NCBI GenBank assembly: GCA_036703985.1
Contig: DATNQN010000137.1
Span: forward strand, 1 to 64,000
Length of the DNA stretch: 64,000 bases
Source: Leptolyngbyaceae cyanobacterium
Lineage (GTDB): Bacteria; Cyanobacteriota; Cyanobacteriia; Cyanobacteriales; Aerosakkonemataceae
Reading direction: 5' to 3'
The position numbers and the translations under genes are program-made. Of the stretch, positions 1 through 7,023 are shown piece after piece (positions within the stretch are counted from its first letter, which is position 1; every line of letters begins with the position of its first letter). Under the pieces are notes generated by a model that was not told where the DNA came from, did not search any database, and saw only the letters and a program-made list of their open reading frames with translations.

Positions 1-101
1 GCTGGTGGTGCTGGGTTTTCCACCGTGGGTGGTGGTGGTGCTGGTGGTGCTGGGTTTTCCACCGTGGGTGGTGGTGGTGCTGGTGGCGGGGGGTTTTCTG
101 G
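1..101. repeat. 39-bp in-frame tandem repeat inside the FecR-protein gene
   Basis: Two exact 39-bp copies (1-39 and 40-78) are followed by a degenerate third (79-101). The unit is 13 codons long on the minus strand and gives the residues PPPPTVENPAPPA. The repeat may continue beyond the left edge, so the copy number is unknown. Confidence 0.9.
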
Positions 102-1013
102 ATTGGCGAGAATTTGCCCTCCTTCAAGTGGAGGTACTTGTAAGCTTGGGTCGTTATTTAAATTAGGGTTGTTTTGTATGCCAAAATTTGGATTTGGTTC
201 TGATATTTCTGGGCGATTATCAATGCGATCGCCAACATTAGGCAAATTAGATGAATTAGTGGGAAGTTGTATAAAAGAAGGGTTTTCAATTACGCCTTCA
301 CCCGCGATCGGTGTTTGTGCTGATACAGCAGTAGATGTTTCCGATTGAACATCTGCGATCGCGGCGTCTGTATTGGCTTTATCACTCGGTTGATTGAGGC
401 TGAGTCCCCTAACTAGGTCGCTAGTTTCATAAAAGGTTCTCAGATCGAAATTGTATATGCGTTCTATTTTGTCTTTGACAATAACAGCAAGTTGCCCTGC
501 CCGCAGTCCTTCCCTTTGGGAACTGTTTTGGTTAAAAACTTCTATATTGCTGTCTGTTAAAGCTCCCACGACAGTGGTGTTGGTTTCGGGATTATATCTG
601 ACGAATAAAGCCGAACCCCGAATTCCTGCTCTAGCATTAGGAGTTGTGACGCCAGTGATACCCCTGCCAGGTGGGATAAGTAATAATGCTGTACCGTTAG
701 ATAAACTAAAAGTTCGGGTGTTAGGCAAAAATTGAAAAACTGCCTGCGCCCCAATTCGCGCTAAAGAACCATCATTGAAGCGTAATTCTGCTAGAGATTC
801 CCGACCTGTAGCCAAGGCATCTCCAGGGTTTATAGCATCGGATACACGAGCGGTACGACCTGATTGGTTTTGTGGTATTAAACGCACGAGGTTACGTAAG
901 CTCTGAATGATGGCTTTAGTCAGAGGTATCTGGGCATTAGCCTCTTTCGGTAAAGGTAGTGTCATTGTGCTCCATAGAATTAGGCCCAGGAGCAAAACTA
1001 ATTTGCGAGACAT
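1..1013 (-). CDS. FecR-domain protein, secreted (3' part beyond the window edge)
   Basis: The reading frame begins with ATG at 1013-1011 and stays open to base 1, so the C-terminus is missing. Residues 1 to about 27 form a signal peptide (MSRKLVLLLGLILW, then a cleavage-like ANA-Q). Residues about 50-155 look like a FecR domain: a GDALATGRESLAELRF stretch followed by TPNARAGIRGSALFVRY and a beta-rich end. In cyanobacteria FecR-domain proteins of this shape are stand-alone exported proteins whose ligand is usually unknown; classical FecR regulates iron-citrate sensing. The visible C-terminal part is low-complexity, Asn/Pro-rich and ends in PPPPTVENPAPPA repeats coded by a 39-bp tandem repeat. 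It diverges from the outer-membrane protein at 1273 across a 259-bp gap, suggesting a shared regulatory region. The domain call is good; the function is inferred only at family level. Confidence 0.8.
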   Translation of the reverse strand, partial: MSRKLVLLLGLILWSTMTLPLPKEANAQIPLTKAIIQSLRNLVRLIPQNQSGRTARVSDAINPGDALATGRESLAELRFNDGSLARIGAQAVFQFLPNTRTFSLSNGTALLLIPPGRGITGVTTPNARAGIRGSALFVRYNPETNTTVVGALTDSNIEVFNQNSSQREGLRAGQLAVIVKDKIERIYNFDLRTFYETSDLVRGLSLNQPSDKANTDAAIADVQSETSTAVSAQTPIAGEGVIENPSFIQLPTNSSNLPNVGDRIDNRPEISEPNPNFGIQNNPNLNNDPSLQVPPLEGGQILANPENPPPPAPPPPTVENPAPPAPPPPTVENPAPP

Positions 1014-1272
1014 TGATTACCAACCTTGGATTATTTCACCCATACCAAAGCCGCTCAAAAGTGACCTTTATGTCCATCGTACAAAAATTAGTTTCAAGCG
1101 TCGTACTCCTAAATTGGTATGCGATGAACCCGGAAGTAGTAAAAGCTAGTTAAAGAGGATGAAAAGCCTATAATTAGCTGTTTTTTTAATTTATTGGTTA
1201 TTTACGGACGTATAAATTTAATTAGTTAATTTGGCGTAAAGATGTCTCTTCGTGTTAAGGATTTAATATGTA

Positions 1273-2838
1273 ATGTGTAATGTGGCAACTTTTGGCGGTA
1301 AGGCTGTGGTGAAAGGCATTAAAACTTTTTGGCAGCAACGGGACTCTAGGGAATCGCGATTACTGCAAAAGGTCAATCCTGTTTGGAGAGATAAAGGTTT
1401 GAAACTGCTTATCTGTCCGAAGCTAGAAGGGCAATTTGGGAAAAATCTCGGATTATCGATTTGTTTGATTTCTGGTAGTACGGCTATCTTAAATATTGCA
1501 TTAAGTGTCGCAGTGGCTAGTACGCTACCTCAAAAAAAAGAGGTTTCTCCTGCCTACGTAATTCCACCAACAGTACCAACTGCGAACGAGTCAACTAATT
1601 TTTCATATTCTGTTAATAATTTCTCATTTAATCGAGCTTTTAATCGCCAAAATAACAGACAAGTTAATGGGAAAATATCTTCGCTTAGTTGGCAAGAAGC
1701 GTTGTTACCACATGAAAATATTGCAGAAGGACAAGTTAGTTCGGATGTTCTGGATTTGAGAGAAAAAAATGCTTTTTTGTCTGAAGCGGAAGATATAATT
1801 AAATCGGAGAGCGGGTTATCCGATCGCGATCGCCTAGTTAATCAAGTTTCGCCAGCAATTTCTGCTCCTGGCGTTAGCTTTTCAGCAGCAGATTTGTCTC
1901 AGCCTAATTTGACAATTCCTCTTGTTCCCACCGCCGAGTCTCAAGTCATCCAATTAAGCGATCGTTTATTTTTGGGACAGCAGCCAACGGAAGAGCCAAC
2001 TCAACAAGAAGGACAGCCAACGCCTGGATCGACCGAAGAGCAAGAGCAGTTAGAACCATCTGATTCGGAAATAGATCCTGAATTAGGAAGATTACGGCTG
2101 CGAGAGCAAAAAAAAGTGCCTCGCCAGCGTCAACCAGTTTTACATTTTGTACCGCGAATTAGCTATTTTTATACTAACAATATATTTTCTGGGGTAGCTC
2201 CGATTGAGGATAGTTTGCTTTATCCTAGTTTGACTCTTTGGGCAGCACCTAAGATTGGTTCGTCAACTTATCTTACTACTTCGATAGATGGGAGTTTGAT
2301 TCGTTATATAAATGAGTCGGATTTTAATTATAATTTGCTGAGATCCAGGGTGGGGGTTTATCAACGCCTTACTTCTAAAATGTATGGAGAAGTTGGTTGG
2401 ACTAATCAATTGTTTTTTAGGGCAAGTAATGGCGATCGCTTTTTAAACGAACATTTTGTATACTTGAGTTTGGGGCGACGCGATTGGTTAAATAAGAAGT
2501 TAGCTTTAGATAGTTATTTCGATGTTAGGGCTGGTTTTGCAGACCCGCAAAGTCGCAGTCGAATTGCGAATTATCTCTCGGTTTCTTTGAATTATTATTT
2601 ACTGAATAATTTGCAAGTGGGAGCGGATTATCAATTTAGTTATTCGGATTATACGAAGCGCGATCGCGAAGATTTGTATCAACGTTTTCTAGCTCATTTG
2701 AATTATCAAACTTCCCAAAAGAGTCAGATCAATTTATATGCTGGTTATACTTTAGGAGGTTCCACAGATCGGAATATCAATTATGATGGCTTTTTCCTGA
2801 GCGTTACTTACAGTATAGATTGGGCAGTTTTTGATTAG
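1273..2838 (+). CDS. Outer-membrane beta-barrel protein, uncharacterised
   Basis: A 521-residue protein. Residues about 57-80 are hydrophobic (LGLSICLISGSTAILN) and probably act as a signal or anchor after an unusually long basic N-terminal stretch. Residues about 230-280 are Glu/Pro/Gln-rich. From about residue 285 to the end the sequence alternates polar and hydrophobic residues with many aromatics (PRISYFYTNNIFSG, LSVSLNYYLLNNLQVGADY, LNLYAGYTL-like strands) and ends in FD, the pattern of a transmembrane barrel whose last strand finishes with an aromatic residue. No metal-binding or catalytic motif was seen. The ATG at 1273 is the only Met early in the frame and has no strong ribosome site. 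It diverges from the FecR-domain gene; a joint role at the cell surface is inference. Confidence 0.75.
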   Translation: MCNVATFGGKAVVKGIKTFWQQRDSRESRLLQKVNPVWRDKGLKLLICPKLEGQFGKNLGLSICLISGSTAILNIALSVAVASTLPQKKEVSPAYVIPPTVPTANESTNFSYSVNNFSFNRAFNRQNNRQVNGKISSLSWQEALLPHENIAEGQVSSDVLDLREKNAFLSEAEDIIKSESGLSDRDRLVNQVSPAISAPGVSFSAADLSQPNLTIPLVPTAESQVIQLSDRLFLGQQPTEEPTQQEGQPTPGSTEEQEQLEPSDSEIDPELGRLRLREQKKVPRQRQPVLHFVPRISYFYTNNIFSGVAPIEDSLLYPSLTLWAAPKIGSSTYLTTSIDGSLIRYINESDFNYNLLRSRVGVYQRLTSKMYGEVGWTNQLFFRASNGDRFLNEHFVYLSLGRRDWLNKKLALDSYFDVRAGFADPQSRSRIANYLSVSLNYYLLNNLQVGADYQFSYSDYTKRDREDLYQRFLAHLNYQTSQKSQINLYAGYTLGGSTDRNINYDGFFLSVTYSIDWAVFD

Positions 2839-2844
2839 TTATTT

Positions 2845-2879
2845 GTCATCGGTCATCGGTCATCGGTCATCGGTCATTG
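2845..2879. repeat. Heptamer tandem repeat (GTCATCG x5)
   Basis: Four exact GTCATCG units and a fifth with one mismatch lie just after the stop codon of the barrel protein. It is a simple-sequence tract with no evident function. Confidence 0.85.
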
Positions 2880-2912
2880 GCTGTTTGCGATCGCGATTTA
2901 GGTGAAAAGTTG

Positions 2913-3237
2913 ATAACTAATAACGTAAGTTGCTAGTTATGAGATTAGACGTTTTAGATCCCCCTCGTATCCTGAGCGCTAACGCGCCGCTTCGCTAGAA
3001 AAAAGGGGACTTTAAGATACAATTCCCCCTTTTTAAGGGCAGGGCTAATTCATTGTACCGAAAGAAAATTTGGGGAGCAGGGGAGCAGGGGAGCAGGGGA
3101 GCAGGGGGGAGGAATTTACCGAATTTTTCCACTTTTCCATAGAGAGATTTATCCAAAATAATTTTCTATCATCACAACGAATTAGCCCTGGGGTTAGGGG
3201 GGATCGGTTTTAACTAGCAACTTACGTTAATAACTAA
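2913..3237. mobile_element. MITE-like element with 19-bp TIRs and 8-bp target duplication
   Basis: TAACGTAAGTTGCTAGTTA at 2921-2939 is exactly reversed and complemented at 3211-3229. The two ends are flanked by the same octamer ATAACTAA (2913-2920 and 3230-3237), the expected footprint of a transposition event. Inside the arms more inverted matches occur: GATCCCCC near 2958 against GGGGGATC near 3197, and AGGGCTAATTC near 3043 against GAATTAGCCCT near 3178. The body is 309 bp with no open frame, so it would depend on a transposase elsewhere. The 8-bp tandem GGGGAGCA lies within it. This element occupies most of the gap between the barrel gene and the sulfurtransferase. Confidence 0.8.
3072..3103. 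repeat. GGGGAGCA octamer tandem repeat (x4)
   Basis: Four exact 8-bp units inside the MITE-like element. Related G-rich or C-rich tracts (GGGGAGCAGGGG, CCCCCTGCCCCC) recur near 24236, 28245, 51225, 51310 and 61738, always between genes or at gene edges. Confidence 0.85.
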
Positions 3238-3257
3238 TGAGCGATGACTGTGAATAT

Positions 3258-4082
3258 TCAAACTAAATAAGAACACCAATCACTCCAGCTACCTGGGTAT
3301 AATTTTGCGGAGGGAATGCCGGCTATTTCTAAGGATAGTAAGTTCACGCAAGCGGTGACGCCCGAACCGCAATAAACCATGATTTCTTCGGCATTTTTGA
3401 CATCTGACCAACGTTGCTGTTGTTCGGCTGGCGATCGCACTATACCAGAATCGTCAGTGACTTCTTGCCAGGGATAGTTGACGGCACCGGGAATCGAGCC
3501 CGCGATCGGATCGATCGGTTCTCTTTCGCCGCGATAGCGTTCTGGTTCCCGCGAATCTACTAATACCACTTGTGGCAAATCTTTGCGAGCTTTCACGGTG
3601 TCGATATCTACTACCATATGCGATCGCGCTTCTGGTACGAACTTGCCAGGTTTAGCAGTCGGTACGGCATCCGTAACCGGATAACCCCCCGATACCCAAC
3701 CTTTCCAACCACCATCGAGCAACGCTACCCGATCGTGTCCCAAATAGCGCAGCAACCACCACAAGCGGGAAGCAAAAGCAAAACGAGAGTCATCGTAACC
3801 GACTACTAAAGTTTCTTGGGAATCGATCCCGATAGACGCTAACTTTTCCGCCAACTCTGCGGTATCTGGTAAAGGATGTCGTCCGCCATGTTTACCTACT
3901 GGCGAAGCCAAGTCGCGGTTGAGATCGAGATAATGAGCGCCTAAAATATGACTAGTCTGATATTGTCGCTGTCCTAATTCTACATCTGCCAAGGAAAAGC
4001 GACAGTCCACAATTACCACTTGCGGATCGTTTAGGTGTTCGGACAGCCATCGGGGAGAGACAATAAAAGGAATTTCAGTCAT
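3258..4082 (-). CDS. sseA: 3-mercaptopyruvate/thiosulfate sulfurtransferase (tandem rhodanese)
   Basis: The enzyme moves a sulfane sulfur from mercaptopyruvate or thiosulfate to cyanide or thiol acceptors in the cytoplasm. The 274 residues form two rhodanese domains: an inactive N-terminal one (about 6-125) and an active C-terminal one (about 150-270) ending in the loop VYCGSGVTACV, whose Cys is the sulfur carrier. The CGSGVTA form of the loop is typical of mercaptopyruvate sulfurtransferases, whereas thiosulfate enzymes usually have CRKGVT. The region SRFAFASRLWWLLRYLGHDRVALLDGG marks the end of the first domain as in the family. The ATG abuts a heptamer repeat, so no ribosome-binding site is visible. 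It appears to be transcribed alone. Confidence 0.93.
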   Translation of the reverse strand: MTEIPFIVSPRWLSEHLNDPQVVIVDCRFSLADVELGQRQYQTSHILGAHYLDLNRDLASPVGKHGGRHPLPDTAELAEKLASIGIDSQETLVVGYDDSRFAFASRLWWLLRYLGHDRVALLDGGWKGWVSGGYPVTDAVPTAKPGKFVPEARSHMVVDIDTVKARKDLPQVVLVDSREPERYRGEREPIDPIAGSIPGAVNYPWQEVTDDSGIVRSPAEQQQRWSDVKNAEEIMVYCGSGVTACVNLLSLEIAGIPSAKLYPGSWSDWCSYLV

Positions 4083-4423
4083 TCGATTTTAGATTTTAGA
4101 TTTTAGATTTTAGATTGAATAATTAATACCCAAGATATTTTATCTGTCTTTACCTGGGGTCATTGTTAAATTTATCTGAAAATTAAATAGCAATTAAATT
4201 GGTTTTATTTAATCAGATCGTTTACTAGTTGGCCAAAATAGACGACTTTACGGATGCGATCGTTCTTTTAAGCAATACAGGTACGTTTTTTGCAGTTATC
4301 ACCTTTAATGACCAGAAAAAGAGCGGTTTTGCCAAATCAAGGGTTATACTGTGGGGCTAATCACATCGATTGGTTAAAATCTAAAATCAATCCAACAGAT
4401 CTCAAGCAACGGAGACTAGCAAC
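4083..4423. other. Intergenic region with heptamer repeat (ATTTTAG x4)
   Basis: A 341-bp divergent gap. Four ATTTTAG heptamers occupy 4086-4113, directly upstream of the sulfurtransferase ATG. A second, shorter copy in the opposite orientation (TAAAATCTAAAATC, 4375-4388) precedes the methyltransferase start. A short open frame from 4290 overlaps the methyltransferase start and has no family resemblance, so it was not called. No clear promoter hexamers were identified. Confidence 0.6.
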
Positions 4424-5503
4424 TTGGTCGCTTCTCAAGATAAACCAGCAACAACAGAACAACTGCCCTTAGTGACAGACCCAGCTGTACTACAGCAAGT
4501 CATCCTCAACAAGCTCAACACCCGCATTTTTCCCCGTGGTGAGTTGGTAATGCCTTGCGTACCGTCGATGTTAGATAATTACGTACAGCGACTAAAGGTA
4601 CTGTTCGAGACGCTTGGCAGAGCTTTCTCTCAAGAAGAACTCGATCAGTTGCGTCAAGTTCTCGGTAAAAGACTCGAGGAAGGTTTTCGCACTTCGCCGC
4701 ATTCTAGCGTAGTACTAAAATACGAGCCAGCTAAACCACCCAATGTAGGTTTAACCTGTAATCTGACAACGGCAGTTTCCACGGTAGCAGATCAGTATAA
4801 AAACTGGGTGGAAACGCGCAAACCGCCTTTGTTTGGCTCTCATCCAGACGCCAAAGTAATGGCTGTACTGGCTGAGATGGGTGAAGAACCTGGAAAGACG
4901 CCTGTTTTGGATGTAGGTGCGGGGACGGGACGCAATACTTTACCGATCGGAAGACTCGGTTATTTAGTTCACGCGATCGAATTAACCCCGGCTTTTGTCC
5001 AACAAATGCAATCGGTCGTCCAAGCAGAAGGTTTACCGATCGTAGTCACCGAAGGTAATATCCTCGATCCGATGGTACGGATGCGACCGGCACATTACAA
5101 ATTCGCTTTTGTTTCGGAAGTAACTTCTCATTTTCGCGATGCCGATCAACTCCGGCTTTTGCTGGCTAAAATGTGCGACGTGATTCGATCGGGTGGCTTG
5201 CTGCTATTCAATATTTTCTTAACTGTAGACGGATACAATCCAGAACAAGTCGTGCGAGAAATGTCGGAAATCGCCTGGTCTTGTCTATTCACCAAAGCAG
5301 ACCTCGCATCTGCAATGGAAGGTTTACCTCTAGAGATAATTTCTGATGAATCGGTAATCGAATACGAACAAAAACACCTGCCTCCAGAGGCGTGGCCTCC
5401 TACCGGCTGGTTCGTCAATTGGTCTACGGGCAGAGATTTATTCCCGATCGTCAATGGTAAGCCACCAATGGAATTACGCTGGATTTTGTGCAAACGGCTG
5501 TAG
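4424..5503 (+). CDS. Class I SAM-dependent methyltransferase, substrate unknown
   Basis: A 359-residue protein. The SAM-binding motif I is VLDVGAGTGRNTLPIG at about residues 162-177, followed by an acidic end of strand 2 (AIELT) and a later SGGLLLFNIF segment, as in Rossmann-type methyltransferases. The first 130 residues are a helical domain without a recognised motif. The start is TTG at 4424: the frame is closed by a stop at 4382 and holds no earlier ATG, and GGAG at 4411-4414 sits at proper spacing. Long-tailed class I enzymes of this kind are common in cyanobacteria, but the substrate (small molecule, lipid or protein) cannot be told from the sequence. The next gene is convergent. Confidence 0.8.
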   Translation: MVASQDKPATTEQLPLVTDPAVLQQVILNKLNTRIFPRGELVMPCVPSMLDNYVQRLKVLFETLGRAFSQEELDQLRQVLGKRLEEGFRTSPHSSVVLKYEPAKPPNVGLTCNLTTAVSTVADQYKNWVETRKPPLFGSHPDAKVMAVLAEMGEEPGKTPVLDVGAGTGRNTLPIGRLGYLVHAIELTPAFVQQMQSVVQAEGLPIVVTEGNILDPMVRMRPAHYKFAFVSEVTSHFRDADQLRLLLAKMCDVIRSGGLLLFNIFLTVDGYNPEQVVREMSEIAWSCLFTKADLASAMEGLPLEIISDESVIEYEQKHLPPEAWPPTGWFVNWSTGRDLFPIVNGKPPMELRWILCKRL

Positions 5504-5586
5504 GGAAAAGAAAGGGAAAGGGAAACAAGATAACTAAATTAACTTGGTAACTTTCCCGCGAAATAGTTGGTTGTCCCCTTTGAGTA

Positions 5587-5643
5587 ATAAAAAATAAAAA
5601 TTAAAAATGAATAACCAGGCTGTTATTTTTAGTTTTTATTTTT
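5587..5643. terminator. Bidirectional AT-rich hairpin between convergent genes
   Basis: A/T-rich arms (AAAAATAAAAATTAAAAAT and ATTTTTAGTTTTTATTTTTT) enclose AATAAC-CAGGC-TGTTATT. The structure lies between the methyltransferase and the EamA-like gene and overlaps the stop codon of the latter. It resembles a two-way intrinsic terminator, though the stem is weak in GC. Confidence 0.5.
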
Positions 5644-6004
5644 TCCAGAGGACTAAAACCACACCGCAAATAATTAAACCCAAGCCCACAACTCGGCTTA
5701 ATGGAATTGGTTCCCGAAATAGAAAGTAGGCAATCAATAAAGAAAAAACATAGACCAATGCTACTGCTGGGCCAGCAATACTCAGCTTAACTCGCGTCAG
5801 CAGTAAAATGTAGGCACAAGCTCCTAAGCCATAACAAGTTAAGCCAATTAAGAGTTCCGGGGTAATCAAAATACCCAACATATGGCTGAACAAGTTAGTA
5901 GCATTGACTTTGCCTAACTTTAACGCTCCTGCTTTCAAAAAAAATTGTCCGGCTACGCTGGTCAATACTGAAATGAGAAACAGTCCAAATTCCGAGGGGG
6001 TCAC
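5636..6004 (-). CDS. Half-size EamA/DMT-family membrane transporter
   Basis: A 122-residue membrane protein with four predicted transmembrane segments (about 5-23, 42-62, 70-92, 100-120). The end reads GPAVALVYVFSLLIAYFLF-REPIPLSRVVGLGLIICGVVLVLW, the typical EamA pattern. Full-size EamA exporters have ten segments; a four-helix unit like this matches SMR- or ArnE/F-like proteins that work as dimers. The substrate is unknown. The start is GTG at 6004; the frame is closed by TAG a few codons upstream and there is no earlier Met. A heptamer repeat of the ATTTTAG type lies 30 bp upstream. Confidence 0.8.
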   Translation of the reverse strand: MTPSEFGLFLISVLTSVAGQFFLKAGALKLGKVNATNLFSHMLGILITPELLIGLTCYGLGACAYILLLTRVKLSIAGPAVALVYVFSLLIAYFLFREPIPLSRVVGLGLIICGVVLVLWKK

Positions 6005-6171
6005 AAGCTATGATTCCTGCACGAACAAATCATTCGATTTTAGATTTTAAGTTTTAGATCGAGCAATAGCTAGTTTTCAGTTGAGTCGATCGATCGAGTG
6101 ACCCGAGTTAATTTTTGGTTCATTATTAAAGAATATAGGTAAATTGTCTTCAATTAGCCGATTTGGTAACC

Positions 6172-6885
6172 ATGACAAACCAAAAAACTCAATCTCAGGC
6201 TTTATCTTCTCCTTATACCAGCGAACAAATTACGGCTTGGCTGCGCGGTCTGCTGACTCTGGCTTGGGCTGATGGTAACTTTGATGAGGACGAACAAGCA
6301 TTAATTGCTTCTTTAACTCAAAGCGAACTCGCACCGCAAGATGAGTTGGGGTCTCTGGGAGAAATTACGCCGGAAGAGTTAGCGGCAGTTTTGGGAAAAG
6401 GAACTGATGCGGCAGAAAATTTTCTGCGAACTGCGGTGATGGTGGCAGTGGCAGATGGGGTTTATTCTAGTAGCGAGGATGAACTGTTACACCAGTTTTG
6501 CCAAGCTTTAGGAGAAAAGGACGAGATATTAGAGGCTTTACGCCATACTCTTTATGAAGAGAACGGGGAGGCGTCAGCTACTCGACAAGCTGCTTTAGGG
6601 AGGGAACGCCACTCGAAAAATTTACCCGATCCTTTGTCACCAGTGCGTCATTGGCTGGATGGATTGGATGTTCACGATCCTACAGTGGCGCGTTTCTTGT
6701 GCAAAATGATTCCGTCTCAATGTCCGTTTGAAAGAGATGTGAAGTTATTCGATCGCAAAGTGGTACATATTCCACCCCTATGTAAACTAAATCCGCTTTA
6801 CGAGCAATTAGTAGGTTTGCGTTTCCGCGCGCTTTCTTACTTAGCGGATAAGTGCGGTGAAGATGTCTCTTCCTACGTTCAGTGA
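6172..6885 (+). CDS. TerB-like protein fused to a Mo-nitrogenase C-terminal-type domain
   Basis: A 237-residue cytoplasmic protein from the ATG at 6172; an in-frame TTG at 6163 would add three residues. Residues about 20-125 resemble a TerB/DjlA-type helical domain, with two repeated acidic segments (LTLAWADGNFDEDEQALIASL and VAVADGVYSSSEDELLHQF) of the kind that bind metal in this family. Residues about 155-235 match the domain named Mo-dependent nitrogenase C-terminal (PF06967): SPVRHWLDGLDVHDP, then PSQCPFERDVKLFDR and HIPPLCKLNPLYEQLVGLRF. Despite the domain name, members occur in many cyanobacteria outside nitrogenase operons and no nif gene is seen here. The function is unknown; the family call is firm for the C-terminus and moderate for TerB. 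Confidence 0.85.
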   Translation: MTNQKTQSQALSSPYTSEQITAWLRGLLTLAWADGNFDEDEQALIASLTQSELAPQDELGSLGEITPEELAAVLGKGTDAAENFLRTAVMVAVADGVYSSSEDELLHQFCQALGEKDEILEALRHTLYEENGEASATRQAALGRERHSKNLPDPLSPVRHWLDGLDVHDPTVARFLCKMIPSQCPFERDVKLFDRKVVHIPPLCKLNPLYEQLVGLRFRALSYLADKCGEDVSSYVQ

Positions 6886-6944
6886 TATTCGTTAGATTTC
6901 CCAGGAAAAAGGGGCATTTGCGATCGCAGTAATGAAAACGAATC

Positions 6945-7023
6945 ATACCTATTCACTTTAACCTTGTCACAAATCTTTCCCCCTGCCAAAATTAAAAGTG
7001 ACAGCGTTTAAGTGAAGTGGTAT
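6945..7023. repeat. Dispersed palindromic repeat, copy 1 (about 80 bp)
   Basis: The left arm ATACCTATTCACTTTAACC and the right arm TTTAAGTGAAGTGGTAT are imperfect inverted repeats, with inner TGTCAC and GTGACA also inverted. The core contains TTTCCCCCTGCCAAAAT. A second copy lies at 51192-51285. Copy 1 ends at the stop codon of the DNA methyltransferase and may act as a transcript 3' structure. Confidence 0.8.

Noticed and set aside
3072-3103. Short regularly spaced repeats as possible CRISPR
   Set aside because: The units are contiguous 7- to 10-bp tandem words without unique spacers, and no cas gene is present. The same applies to the 39-bp, 42-bp and decamer repeats.
4290-4472. A 60-codon plus-strand frame
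   Set aside because: It overlaps the better supported methyltransferase start in another frame and looks random.
6172-6885. Evidence for nitrogen fixation from the Mo-nitro_C domain
   Set aside because: The domain occurs widely outside nif clusters; no nif gene is in the window.
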